Shown here in pieces: positions 1 to 7,382 of a stretch of DNA of 13,037 nt. The stretch is from contig CACFLM010000023.1 of the NCBI GenBank assembly GCA_902567145.1, positions 1-13,037 of the forward strand. Reading direction: 5' to 3'. Both the position numbers and the translations under genes were made by a program. The DNA is from an uncultured Alphaproteobacteria bacterium (lineage in GTDB: Bacteria > Pseudomonadota > Alphaproteobacteria > TMED127). A model generated the notes under the pieces. That model made no database searches. It was given only the letters and a program-made list of their open reading frames with translations, and was not told the DNA's origin. The number at the start of each line of letters is the position of its first letter. Position 1 is the stretch's first letter.

Positions 1-1674
1 GACGAAGAGTCTGAAGAAGAAGGCGAAGAAGCTTCAGAAGAGGTGTCTTCAGAAGAAGGGGAAGGTTCTGAAGAAGAAGATGTAGAAGCACTAGCAGAAG
101 AAGAATTAGCAGAGACTGATGAGGGTTTAACTGAGGAGGAAGAAGGAGTACCTGAAGGAGAAGAGGATTTGCTTGAAGTAGAAGAAGGTCCACCAGAAGG
201 AGAAGAGGGTGCTCGTCCGGAAGGAGAACAAATAGTAGCTGAAGAGGGAGCTCCACCACCACCTGAAGAAGGGCCACCTGAAGGAGACCAACAAGCAGCG
301 CGAGAAGCTTTTGATACAGCTCTTGCAGCGGGCGCATCTCCTGAACAAGCAATGGCGGAAGCTGCTGCAGCTGGTGGTTTTGAAGAACCCGGACCAGGAG
401 GTCCAGCATTGGATACTGGACCATTAGGAGAACCTGGTGTTTCACCTTTAAGTGGTGGTGGTCCATTGGGAGTACCAATACCTGGTGGACCCATAGATTC
501 ATTGGGAGGAGGACCTTTTGCGCAGACATTGGTTCCTGGAGCTGGAGGCCCAGTAATAGGCTCACCATTTGGAGGACCTATGAATGCTGGACAGGGTCCT
601 GTAATGGGACCAGTATTTGGAATGGGTCCTGCATTCGGGCCAGGGATGATGGATACTATGGGACCAATGGGTGGTCTTGATCCATTCATGCAGGGTGCTG
701 CAGGGTTGGGAGACCCTAACTTAGGTTCTTTAGGATCAGATCCGTATGGTCCATCAGAAATTGAACCTACTGAAGCTTATTTTTTTGACGACCCTGCGCT
801 TTATGATAATTATAATGTTACAGAGCCGGAGATTTCACCAACACAAACTCTTACAGGAATCATTGGAACTTCATCTGATGATACTTTAAATGGAACAGCT
901 AATAATGATACAATTCACGGATTGCAAGGAAATGACACTATTGATGGAGGTTTAGGAATAGATACAATGAATGGTGGTCCAGGAAATGATACATATGTAA
1001 CTGATAATGTTAATGATGTTGTAAATGAAAATACAGGTGAGGGAACTGATACAGTACAATCATCTGTTACATACACACTTTCAAGCAATATTGAAAATTT
1101 AACGCTTACAGGATCATCAAATATAAATGCTTCAGGTAATGAGCTCAACAATGTAATTATTGGAAACAGTGGTACAAACGAATTATCTGGTGGATTAGGA
1201 AATGATATATTTTATTTCAATGGAAGCAGTTCTTTTGGAGATACAATCAAAGATTTTTCTGTAAATGATGAATTAAGATTTAATTTAACTTTTGACACTC
1301 CTACAAACCAGTATTCAGTTACTAGATCGCATTTTTATGAACACAGTGGTTCATCGAGGTTAACTTATAATTCTTCATCCAATAGTAATGAATTACCATA
1401 TATTTTTAATTTTACAAAAGACACTAGCTCTTATTTAACAAAAAGTTTTAAATCTGATGTTGTATCAAGTATTCGATATACAAAGGCAACATCAGGAAAT
1501 GGAACTGAGCAGATCTTTATTGTGGGCAATGGAACAGATTCTGCAATATGGTTATGGGATGATACTTCTCAGGGATATGGTGTTGGAAATAGTGAGTTAA
1601 CTTTTATTGCAGAACTCGAAAACTTTGATAATGACACCCTATCATCTTCAAATATAGTTCTTAATACTATTTAA
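1..1674 (+). CDS. RTX calcium-binding secreted protein, type I secretion substrate (5' end missing)
   Basis: The frame is open from base 1, so this is the last 557 residues of a longer protein; the GTG at 43 is an internal Val codon, not a start. Numbering from base 1, residues 1-95 are Glu-rich with three EEGxPEG repeats. About 100-125 is an Ala-rich helical stretch, and 125-250 is Pro/Gly/Met-rich and probably disordered. RTX motifs follow at about 286-332 (GNDTIDGG and GGPGNDTY types) and 397-404 (GGLGNDIF). Between them lies the VQSSVTYTL...NLTLTG module common in RTX proteins. The tail (LWDD...ELTFIAELENF...L) resembles C-termini of type I secretion substrates. Known of the family: the repeats bind Ca2+ and fold after ABC-transporter secretion. 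The role (surface layer, adhesin or enzyme) cannot be told because the N-terminus lies outside. No transporter gene is visible. Base composition is much richer in G+C than downstream (28/60 in 421-480). Confidence 0.88.
   Translation, partial: DEESEEEGEEASEEVSSEEGEGSEEEDVEALAEEELAETDEGLTEEEEGVPEGEEDLLEVEEGPPEGEEGARPEGEQIVAEEGAPPPPEEGPPEGDQQAAREAFDTALAAGASPEQAMAEAAAAGGFEEPGPGGPALDTGPLGEPGVSPLSGGGPLGVPIPGGPIDSLGGGPFAQTLVPGAGGPVIGSPFGGPMNAGQGPVMGPVFGMGPAFGPGMMDTMGPMGGLDPFMQGAAGLGDPNLGSLGSDPYGPSEIEPTEAYFFDDPALYDNYNVTEPEISPTQTLTGIIGTSSDDTLNGTANNDTIHGLQGNDTIDGGLGIDTMNGGPGNDTYVTDNVNDVVNENTGEGTDTVQSSVTYTLSSNIENLTLTGSSNINASGNELNNVIIGNSGTNELSGGLGNDIFYFNGSSSFGDTIKDFSVNDELRFNLTFDTPTNQYSVTRSHFYEHSGSSRLTYNSSSNSNELPYIFNFTKDTSSYLTKSFKSDVVSSIRYTKATSGNGTEQIFIVGNGTDSAIWLWDDTSQGYGVGNSELTFIAELENFDNDTLSSSNIVLNTI
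139..288 (+). repeat. Degenerate Glu/Gly/Pro coding repeats (EEGxPEGEE)
   Basis: Three in-frame copies of an EEG-V/P-PEG unit lie at 139-165, 181-207 and 265-288. The first two are 27-base copies differing at a few positions, with a 42-base period; the third is shortened to EEGPPEGD. Interleaved partial copies (RPEGEQ, EEGAPPPP) suggest repeat expansion followed by drift. The purine-rich GAAGAAGG core makes the DNA strand-asymmetric here. The encoded segment is strongly acidic and probably unstructured. Confidence 0.7.
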
Positions 1675-1724
1675 ATAATATTAATCATTTAAGTCGCATA
1701 ATATATATTATGTTAAATAGTATT
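1663..1724. terminator. Inverted repeat spanning both convergent stop codons, possible bidirectional terminator
   Basis: The left arm 1663-1681 pairs with 1705-1724: 12 identical bases (AATACTATTTAA), one unpaired base at 1712, then seven more identical bases, with a 23-base loop. Each arm contains the stop codon and last codons (Asn-Thr-Ile-stop) of one of the two genes that converge here. A second perfect 16-base palindrome, CATAATATATATTATG, lies at 1697-1712 and overlaps the right arm. The stem is all A/T except a single C:G pair and lacks a long T tract, so it is not a textbook intrinsic terminator. Its position between two convergent genes makes termination or 3'-end protection the simplest reading. 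Confidence 0.5.
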
Positions 1725-2915
1725 TAAATCTAAAGAGGGCCTTACAGGTAATGAATATATATTCTCCCATAATTTATTTGTAAGATCTAAGTCTTCTGAT
1801 TTAAATTTATAGAAATCATATCTCAAATGTAAAGGAGTATATCCATTTTCAACTTCAAAGCCTTTTAATAAAAAGTGCTTTTTTTCATTTTTTTCGCTAC
1901 ATACATAAAATTTATTATAGATTGTATTCGAAGCACTTATTATTCTAACATTATCGTTATTTTGTAGTTTTTCCGTCCATTTTAACCCAATTTCTTTTCT
2001 TTTAACTATTTTTTTATCAATATCTTTTAATTGATCTAAAATTAAGTAGGCATTAAAATTATTTAATTTCCTTATAAATTTATTCTTTTCTTTTATCGAT
2101 GATTTTAATTTCAAAGAATCTAATAATGAGTTTATTTTATCAGTAACTCTATTAATGAACATCTGAAATGGCTTATCGGAATACTTTTTTGCAAATTTTT
2201 TATAATTCTTATATTCATCACAAATACTTAACTGAATCATATTTCTTGGATGTTTAAACTTTTTAAAAAAACCTTTTTTTGTTAAAACCCAGCCACCTGA
2301 TGGTGTGAAAATAGGTTTACCAATTCCAGAACTAAAAAAAGAAATATCAGCAAACGTACCTATTTTCTTATTATTAACTTTTAATCCAAATGATTGACAA
2401 CAATCCTCAATAACTAAAATATTATTTTTCTTACACACATTAATTATTTTCAATGTATCTTCTGCAAAAGTTCCTCCAAGATGCGGTATTACAACAGCTG
2501 CAGTATCATCATTAATTGCTTTTTGGAAACTTTTTAAAGATGGATTAAGAGATCTATCTATATCAATAAAATGAGGTTTTAGATTAAGCTGTAAAATTGG
2601 CTGGATTAATCCTAGACAAGAATATGACGGAATTATTATTTCTCTTTTTTTTAAATTTAAGTTATATAACAAACAATATAATGCATCTCTTCCTGAATTA
2701 GTGAGATAAACATCTCTATTAAAATTGTAATATTTATGCAAGAAATTATATAATTCTTCATAATAGTTATTTGTATCTAAACCATCTCTCATTTTATTAA
2801 ATAAACTAGTTATATCGGAATCATTTAATTCATTTTTCAGAAATGGTTTAAGTTTTCCATTAAGCATATTAATTGAGTAATTAACTATATCTTTAAATGT
2901 GATTCTATTTTCCAT
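1713..2915 (-). CDS. DegT/DnrJ/EryC1-family PLP-dependent sugar aminotransferase
   Basis: The 400-residue product has the length and motif order of the DegT/DnrJ/EryC1 fold-type I aminotransferases, which place an amino group on a keto-sugar nucleotide. Visible are SGRDAL (74-79, cofactor phosphate region), PSYSC (96-100), IPHLGG (143-148), IEDCCQSFG (169-177, with Asp171 expected to contact the pyridine nitrogen and Gln174 to stack), and FFSSGIGKPI (193-202), where Lys200 is the likely Schiff-base lysine, followed by SGG. The Lys sits in a GIGKP context, not the commoner SFxxxKN, so this may be a divergent subfamily. The C-terminal third is Lys/Asn-rich and poorly recognisable. It is transcribed alone, away from the deacetylase operon and toward the RTX gene. 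The substrate is unknown; a 4-keto or 3-keto sugar nucleotide feeding the glycan is inferred. Confidence 0.82.
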   Translation of the reverse strand: MENRITFKDIVNYSINMLNGKLKPFLKNELNDSDITSLFNKMRDGLDTNNYYEELYNFLHKYYNFNRDVYLTNSGRDALYCLLYNLNLKKREIIIPSYSCLGLIQPILQLNLKPHFIDIDRSLNPSLKSFQKAINDDTAAVVIPHLGGTFAEDTLKIINVCKKNNILVIEDCCQSFGLKVNNKKIGTFADISFFSSGIGKPIFTPSGGWVLTKKGFFKKFKHPRNMIQLSICDEYKNYKKFAKKYSDKPFQMFINRVTDKINSLLDSLKLKSSIKEKNKFIRKLNNFNAYLILDQLKDIDKKIVKRKEIGLKWTEKLQNNDNVRIISASNTIYNKFYVCSEKNEKKHFLLKGFEVENGYTPLHLRYDFYKFKSEDLDLTNKLWENIYSLPVRPSLDLNTI

Positions 2916-2953
2916 ATACTATGTTATTGTAATATTATATTTTTCACAATCAG
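2916..2953. promoter_or_regulatory. 38-base divergent promoter gap
   Basis: Only 38 bases separate the two divergent ATG codons (2915 on -, 2954 on +). On the minus strand a perfect TATAAT lies at 2939-2934, 18 bases before the aminotransferase start, giving a very short predicted leader. On the plus strand TATTAT at 2933-2938 overlaps it almost exactly and would give a leader of about 9 bases. No good -35 box is seen for either, and neither gene has a Shine-Dalgarno sequence. If both are real, the two promoters share DNA and would compete. Confidence 0.35.
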
Positions 2954-3793
2954 ATGAAATTTAATATACAAAAAAACTTTTTCAAATTTATTTTAAAAAT
3001 ATTTAGGAATTATTATATTACAAAACATAAAAGTTGGGGTAATAAGAAATTAAATAACTCCCTATTCTTTTTAAGTTTTGATTTTGAAACCCAAAGAGAT
3101 ATTAATCACATTGAATTGCTTACAACCAAACTATTAAAGTCAAATATTAAACCTTATTATGCTATACCTGGAGAATTAATCAAAAATAATCATAAAATAT
3201 TTAGAAAAGTTTGTAATAAGGTTACCTTTATCAATCATGGGTACAAAGTTCATACCAAATATTGTGATATTAAAAAAAGAAATTATTCATTATTCTCTTA
3301 TTCAAAATTAAATAAACAAGAGATCCAAATAGATATTCGGAAGGGTCATGAAATGATTAATAATTTCTGCAATCAAACCTCAACGATATTCAGAACACCT
3401 CATTTTGGAGAATATGCCGAAACTGGAAATATGAAATACATATATGAAATTATAAAGGAACTTGGTTATAAATTTTCTAGTTCAACACCTCCAATCTATT
3501 CAATGATAGAAGCTCCAATATTTAGTAAAAACAATATTTATGAATTGACGTCTTCATCATACGTCGAAAACCCACTACAAATTATAGATAGTTGGAGTAT
3601 TTTTGATTCTAAATTAAATTTTAATGACTTAAATAATGAGTTAAAGAAGTTTAAAATTCTACTAGATAGTTCTAATCTTTTTTTAAATATCTATTTTGAT
3701 CCATCTGATATTATTGATAAAAAAATACTTTTTGATAGATTCTCAGATCTGGCAAAATATCAAAAAAGAATTGAAAAATTAGAATTAAGATAA
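2954..3793 (+). CDS. NodB-like polysaccharide deacetylase (CE4 superfamily), divergent
   Basis: The 279-residue product shows the motif order of the NodB/CE4 fold: LSFDFE at 40-45 (motif 1, Asp43 as candidate base), NHGYKVH at 94-100 (motif 2, metal histidines), a conserved-looking EIxxDIRKGHEMI helix at 123-135, and FRTPHFG at 146-152 (motif 3, usually RxPxG). These enzymes remove N- or O-acetyl groups from sugars using a divalent metal. Motif 1 lacks the usual adjacent second Asp, and motif 2 has one extra residue between the histidines (HxxxxH instead of HxxxH). Activity is therefore probable but not assured. The last CE4 motif is not clear. There is no signal peptide: residues 1-28 are basic and aromatic, suggesting a cytoplasmic or membrane-associated enzyme acting on lipid-linked intermediates. 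It is the first gene of a five-gene operon, and its TAA shares one base with the next ATG (TAATG). Confidence 0.72.
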   Translation: MKFNIQKNFFKFILKIFRNYYITKHKSWGNKKLNNSLFFLSFDFETQRDINHIELLTTKLLKSNIKPYYAIPGELIKNNHKIFRKVCNKVTFINHGYKVHTKYCDIKKRNYSLFSYSKLNKQEIQIDIRKGHEMINNFCNQTSTIFRTPHFGEYAETGNMKYIYEIIKELGYKFSSSTPPIYSMIEAPIFSKNNIYELTSSSYVENPLQIIDSWSIFDSKLNFNDLNNELKKFKILLDSSNLFLNIYFDPSDIIDKKILFDRFSDLAKYQKRIEKLELR

Positions 3794-4983
3794 TGAAAAA
3801 AAAGTTAAATGGATTAATTATAACATATTGCTATCCGCCCTACGAATCGCCTGAGTCTTTTGTAACCTATAAGTTTGTGAATGCACTTTCTCATCATTGT
3901 AATCTAACAATCTTAAAGCCTAGAATTGATGATACAAAAACTATAAATAAGAACATTTTAAAAACAAACATTAAAGAAATAGAAGTAATAATTCCAAATT
4001 ATATTAAAAAAATTTTGAATATAAAAAGATTGCCAATTAGACCTGATAGATTCCTCTTTTATTATCCATTTTTTAAAAGAATGCTCCTAAAAATCAATAT
4101 CAAAAGTTTTGATTTTTTAATGACTAGATCTCAGTTTCATTCAAGTCATTTATTGGGATTATTTATAAGAAATCGTTCAGATATTCCATGGTTTGCACAT
4201 TTCTCAGATCCTTGGCACAACAATCCTGTACAAAAGCAAATATTTATTTTAGAAAAGATAAGTCTCTTTATACAACAATTAATTTTATCTAAAACTGATG
4301 TGAATATGTTTCCTTTAAAAGAATTAAAAGATTATTTTAATAAGCAATCTAAAACAGATATTAATAAAAATAGTATTATAGTCCCCCACTCTATTACAAA
4401 ATTAATTAAAAATAATAAAAAGCATACAAAAAAAGTCACAATTAGATTCTTTGGAAAAGTATACGCAGGTAGAAAAGTAAAAAACTCATTAATAGCACTT
4501 TCAAACCTAATGGAAAACAATAGAAATATTAGTGGAGAATTTTTTGTTGATGATGATTTTTTTATAAACTACAAATATATGATAAGAAAATATTCAAAAA
4601 TTAAGTTCTTAAGTTATTTAAATTATTCTAGTTATTTAAAAAAATTAAATGAAACCTCAATTCTTATTTTAATAGATATTGATCAAGATTTTGGTAATTT
4701 ATTTTTTCAAAGTAAGTTAGTTGATTATTTACAATCATATCGCCCTATACTTCATATAGGGAAATCTTTAACATTTAATAAAAAAATCGTTTTAAGAAAT
4801 AATGGGTTAAGTTGTCAGAACGATCCTGTTCAGATTTATAAAAGCTTATCTAAGTTGATAAAAAAATTACCAACATTTAAACCAAATCATAATCTTATAG
4901 ATAGTTTTTCATCCGAAAAAATTGCTTTAAAAGTTTTAAAGAAAATTGAAAATACAGTAAAAGATGATTGCAAAAAACTATAA
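3793..4983 (+). CDS. GT4-like (GT-B fold) glycosyltransferase
   Basis: The 396-residue protein begins with a GT-B N-terminal pattern: LIITYCYPPYESPESFVTYK (8-27), where a YPP loop precedes the acceptor helix. It continues with FAHFSDPWHNN (134-144), matching the DPW motif common in GT4-like enzymes of capsule and O-antigen loci. The donor-binding half begins near IRFFGKVYAGRK (217-228). The region FQSKLVDYLQSYRPIL (305-320) matches the K-hx-D/E-YL-x-x-x-RPIL segment that binds the nucleotide-sugar diphosphate. The usual EX7E motif is not obvious. It should transfer a sugar to the growing lipid-linked repeat unit at the inner face of the cytoplasmic membrane; donor and linkage cannot be read. 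Translation is probably coupled to the deacetylase through TAATG, and its 3' end overlaps the polymerase gene by 20 bases. Confidence 0.78.
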   Translation: MKKKLNGLIITYCYPPYESPESFVTYKFVNALSHHCNLTILKPRIDDTKTINKNILKTNIKEIEVIIPNYIKKILNIKRLPIRPDRFLFYYPFFKRMLLKINIKSFDFLMTRSQFHSSHLLGLFIRNRSDIPWFAHFSDPWHNNPVQKQIFILEKISLFIQQLILSKTDVNMFPLKELKDYFNKQSKTDINKNSIIVPHSITKLIKNNKKHTKKVTIRFFGKVYAGRKVKNSLIALSNLMENNRNISGEFFVDDDFFINYKYMIRKYSKIKFLSYLNYSSYLKKLNETSILILIDIDQDFGNLFFQSKLVDYLQSYRPILHIGKSLTFNKKIVLRNNGLSCQNDPVQIYKSLSKLIKKLPTFKPNHNLIDSFSSEKIALKVLKKIENTVKDDCKKL

Positions 4984-6322
4984 TTCTTTTTATGAACGAT
5001 ATTTATCGATTTTTCCTGTATTACTTTATTTAATCTTTTTGCGAATTTATTTTGATGGAAATGCTTTAAAACTATCTAATATTACGGTCGTCTTTAGTTT
5101 GTTTGTTCTTTGTTTGCCGTTAATTAATAAACGATTATTAGTTTTAAATAATTGTCTAATACCATTTTATCTTTTCATAATGATAAGTCTTTTTTCAATA
5201 ATAACTGTCGAATTAAAGGATCTACAATTTACTTCAATTAAAAGATTTTTAATAATTTTCTTTCCATCGTTAGTTATAGTTCATGCATATGCCAACTGTA
5301 ATAATATTGATGCTATTTTTAATAAACTAAAATCTTTATTTATTTGGTTTGTATTTGTCTTATGTACTTATTCACTAATAGTTTTTATTTTTGATTTTAA
5401 TTTCTTAGTTCTTTACAGAGATTGCTATTACGTTCAAGAAAACCCATTTATTTCAGATTTGCAGGTATGTTCAAAAGATTTAGAATCTTTAAAATCTCAT
5501 ACAGTTTCAAATAATTTTTCTAAGCTTGGACAAATTTACTATACTAGGCAAGATTTCTTTGGTAGTAATAATTTTTTTTACAGACCATCAAGTTTGTTAT
5601 CTAATACTATCGGATTTTCGCAATTAATTCTTTTTGCAATTATTTTCATGCTTCAGATTGAAAAGTTAAAGTACAATTTAAATTCAAGAATTATTTTATT
5701 TTTTTTTCTAATCTCAATCTTTTGGACATTTTCAAGAATAAATATTATTATTTTATTTTTTCTTATTCCCTTTATTTACTTAGCAATTAATAAAAAATTT
5801 CTTTTAAGCTCAATTATTATATTATCAACGCTATCTTTTTTTTTAGTTTTAAATCTCGATTACTTTAAGTTTATTATTGATTCAGGTTCATTAAGTTTTA
5901 TTGGAAATTTATTTGATAGATTCGAACTCTACGAAATAGCGCATAAAGAATTTAAGGAATCTTTAAGTGGACTAGGCTTTGGAATATCAAGTGAATCCCT
6001 AATTTATTCAATACAAAATCAACTTACAGAGCATAAAAATGCTAAAGATTTGAGTTTATCCTCGGTTCCACTGACTGTCTTTATTGAAACAGGAATCTTT
6101 GGACTTTTGAGTTATACAATGATTATCTCTTACCCTATTCTTAAAACAAATAAAATATTTTTTCACGATTTAAATAATAAGCATGCTCTAATATTGTTAA
6201 TTTCAATTTATTTTACTCAATTCTTTGACGCTAGTTTGTTTAGATTTCATCCAACAACTTTTCTTTTTTTTGTTATTCTTGGTATTTTTATTAATAAAAT
6301 AAATAAATTAAATGAAAAATAA
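4964..6322 (+). CDS. wzy: O-antigen/capsule polymerase (Wzy/O-antigen ligase superfamily), integral membrane
   Basis: The 452-residue, very hydrophobic protein has about ten membrane segments. The largest soluble loop is at roughly 150-210, followed by RPSSLLSNTIGFSQ (207-220), the R-x-x-G/S...N...G pattern often seen in the Wzy/WaaL superfamily. SRINI (257-261) follows a TM helix, as in many members. DRFELYEIAHKEF...GLGFG (318-340) and SVPLTVFIETGIFGLLSY (367-384) resemble the second periplasmic loop and following helix (the H-N...E-x-G-x-x-G-L region). Expected role: block polymerisation of flipped repeat units on the periplasmic side. A WaaL-type ligase role cannot be excluded from sequence, but the company of a flippase and transferases favours a polymerase. 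The start codon lies 20 bases inside the upstream gene and no Shine-Dalgarno is present, pointing to coupled translation. Confidence 0.78.
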   Translation: MIAKNYNSFYERYLSIFPVLLYLIFLRIYFDGNALKLSNITVVFSLFVLCLPLINKRLLVLNNCLIPFYLFIMISLFSIITVELKDLQFTSIKRFLIIFFPSLVIVHAYANCNNIDAIFNKLKSLFIWFVFVLCTYSLIVFIFDFNFLVLYRDCYYVQENPFISDLQVCSKDLESLKSHTVSNNFSKLGQIYYTRQDFFGSNNFFYRPSSLLSNTIGFSQLILFAIIFMLQIEKLKYNLNSRIILFFFLISIFWTFSRINIIILFFLIPFIYLAINKKFLLSSIIILSTLSFFLVLNLDYFKFIIDSGSLSFIGNLFDRFELYEIAHKEFKESLSGLGFGISSESLIYSIQNQLTEHKNAKDLSLSSVPLTVFIETGIFGLLSYTMIISYPILKTNKIFFHDLNNKHALILLISIYFTQFFDASLFRFHPTTFLFFVILGIFINKINKLNEK

Positions 6323-7382
6323 TTATTTTGAAATATTAGAATTTTCTAATTGTAAAAAAGAAATATGGAACGATTTCTGTTTGAAATCAGATAGTGCATG
6401 GCTTTGGCACACCTACGATAGTATAATTTCTAAATCATTCTGGTTTAATCATTTAAACCTAAGTTTTAGTGTAATTGATACTTCAAATTCTAATAAGATT
6501 GTTGCAATCTTTCCGGTTTTTTTGGTTAAAAAAAAAAAAATAATTGATTATTCCACTCTTGAGTCTCTAGGCGGAATTGCTTTTGACAATAATATTAACA
6601 AAATTAAATACAAAAAACTCCTAAAAGTTATTAAAGAACATGTATCAAATCTACAAAATAATTATAAAGTTTACAAATGTGAAATTTTACTCTCAACTTT
6701 ATCACAATCTATAGTAGAAGCAAAAAAAGTAATACCAAATCCTCTAGGTGAATTTATAAATATTGATAAATCTTCATTTACTTGGATTAAAAATTTAAAA
6801 AATCAGAATTCTAGAAAATTATTTAAAGAGTTTGATAATAAGACAAGACAGTCAATAAATAAAAATATAAATAACTTCTCGTTTAATGAATTAAATCCAT
6901 CAGATTCTAAAGTTCTATTAAAGAAATATTTTTCTTTTCATTTAAAAACTTCTAAGAGAAAGAAAATAAATTATCATCCAAAGAGCTATTTTGAATATAT
7001 TTTCACAAGATTCCCAGAAAAGAATAAAAAGATATTTTATGTAAAAGAAAATGATAATATTCTAAGTTTTGCAATTTTTGGAGTATATAAAAACAGTGTA
7101 ATATATTGGAGCAGCGCCTCTAGTGAAGATGGGATAGTTAAATCTTCTAATTACTATTGTATGTGGAATGCCATTAAATTTTTCAACAAAAATAATATTG
7201 ATTATATAGAATTTGGAGAAGGGTTTTTTAATGATGACAACAGAAAGAATCTTAATCTTAATCATTTTAAGAAAAGCTTTGGAGGACAAATGTATCCTTT
7301 GTTTAGAGGAGAAATAGTTCAGAGGAAATTTAAAAATTCTTTCCTGAACATCTTAAGAGATTTTAATATTTTTAAGAGATGA
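6312..7382 (+). CDS. FemAB/GNAT-type acyl- or aminoacyl-transferase
   Basis: The 356-residue soluble protein has the two-lobed layout of FemAB-like proteins in the GNAT superfamily. The first lobe has SAWLWHTYDS (28-37) and FPVFLVKKKKIIDYSTLES (67-85). The second contains KTRQSINK (177-184, the helix with the K-x-R-x-x-I/V-x-K pattern), a Y-x-x-H-like YFSFHLKTSKRK stretch (206-217), IFYVKENDNILSFAIFG (241-257), YYCMWNAIKFF (281-291), IDYIEFGEG (296-304) and FKKSFGG (319-325). Family members transfer amino acids from tRNA, or other acyl groups, to amino groups of cell-wall or glycan precursors. Here an N-acylation or aminoacylation of a sugar made by the aminotransferase or deacetylase is inferred. 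It starts 11 bases inside wzy and ends in an ATGA overlap with wzx. Codons 73-76 are a pure 13-A tract. A related XrtA-linked FemAB family exists, but no exosortase gene is seen here. Confidence 0.72.
   Translation: MKNNYFEILEFSNCKKEIWNDFCLKSDSAWLWHTYDSIISKSFWFNHLNLSFSVIDTSNSNKIVAIFPVFLVKKKKIIDYSTLESLGGIAFDNNINKIKYKKLLKVIKEHVSNLQNNYKVYKCEILLSTLSQSIVEAKKVIPNPLGEFINIDKSSFTWIKNLKNQNSRKLFKEFDNKTRQSINKNINNFSFNELNPSDSKVLLKKYFSFHLKTSKRKKINYHPKSYFEYIFTRFPEKNKKIFYVKENDNILSFAIFGVYKNSVIYWSSASSEDGIVKSSNYYCMWNAIKFFNKNNIDYIEFGEGFFNDDNRKNLNLNHFKKSFGGQMYPLFRGEIVQRKFKNSFLNILRDFNIFKR
6528..6540 (+). repeat. 13-base poly-A tract in FemAB-like gene
   Basis: Thirteen consecutive A residues encode Lys73-Lys76 and the first base of Ile77. 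Replication or transcription slippage by one base would shift the frame after about a fifth of the protein. Confidence 0.9.

Noticed and set aside
43..45. GTG as the start of the RTX protein
   Set aside because: The frame is open to base 1 with the same Glu/Ser-rich composition (DEESEEEGEEASEE), and no ribosome binding site precedes the GTG; it is an internal Val codon of a truncated gene.
127..348. Minus-strand open frame antisense to the Glu-rich repeats
   Set aside because: It is a Phe/Ser/Arg-rich mirror of GAA/GAG codons, with no recognisable domain and fully inside a convincing gene.
915..1151. Minus-strand open frame antisense to the RTX repeats
   Set aside because: Composition mirrors the repeat codons on the opposite strand; no start signal or family resemblance.
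7062..7289. Minus-strand frame inside the FemAB-like gene, and similar short frames at 4332-4520 and 7822-8013
   Set aside because: Ile/Phe/Lys-rich shadows expected in very AT-rich coding DNA; each lies wholly within a supported gene.
2954..7382. Exosortase (XrtA/PEP-CTERM) exopolysaccharide locus
   Set aside because: That system also has deacetylase and FemAB-like genes, but no exosortase, PEP-CTERM protein or characteristic amidotransferase is present, and the deacetylase motif 1 differs.
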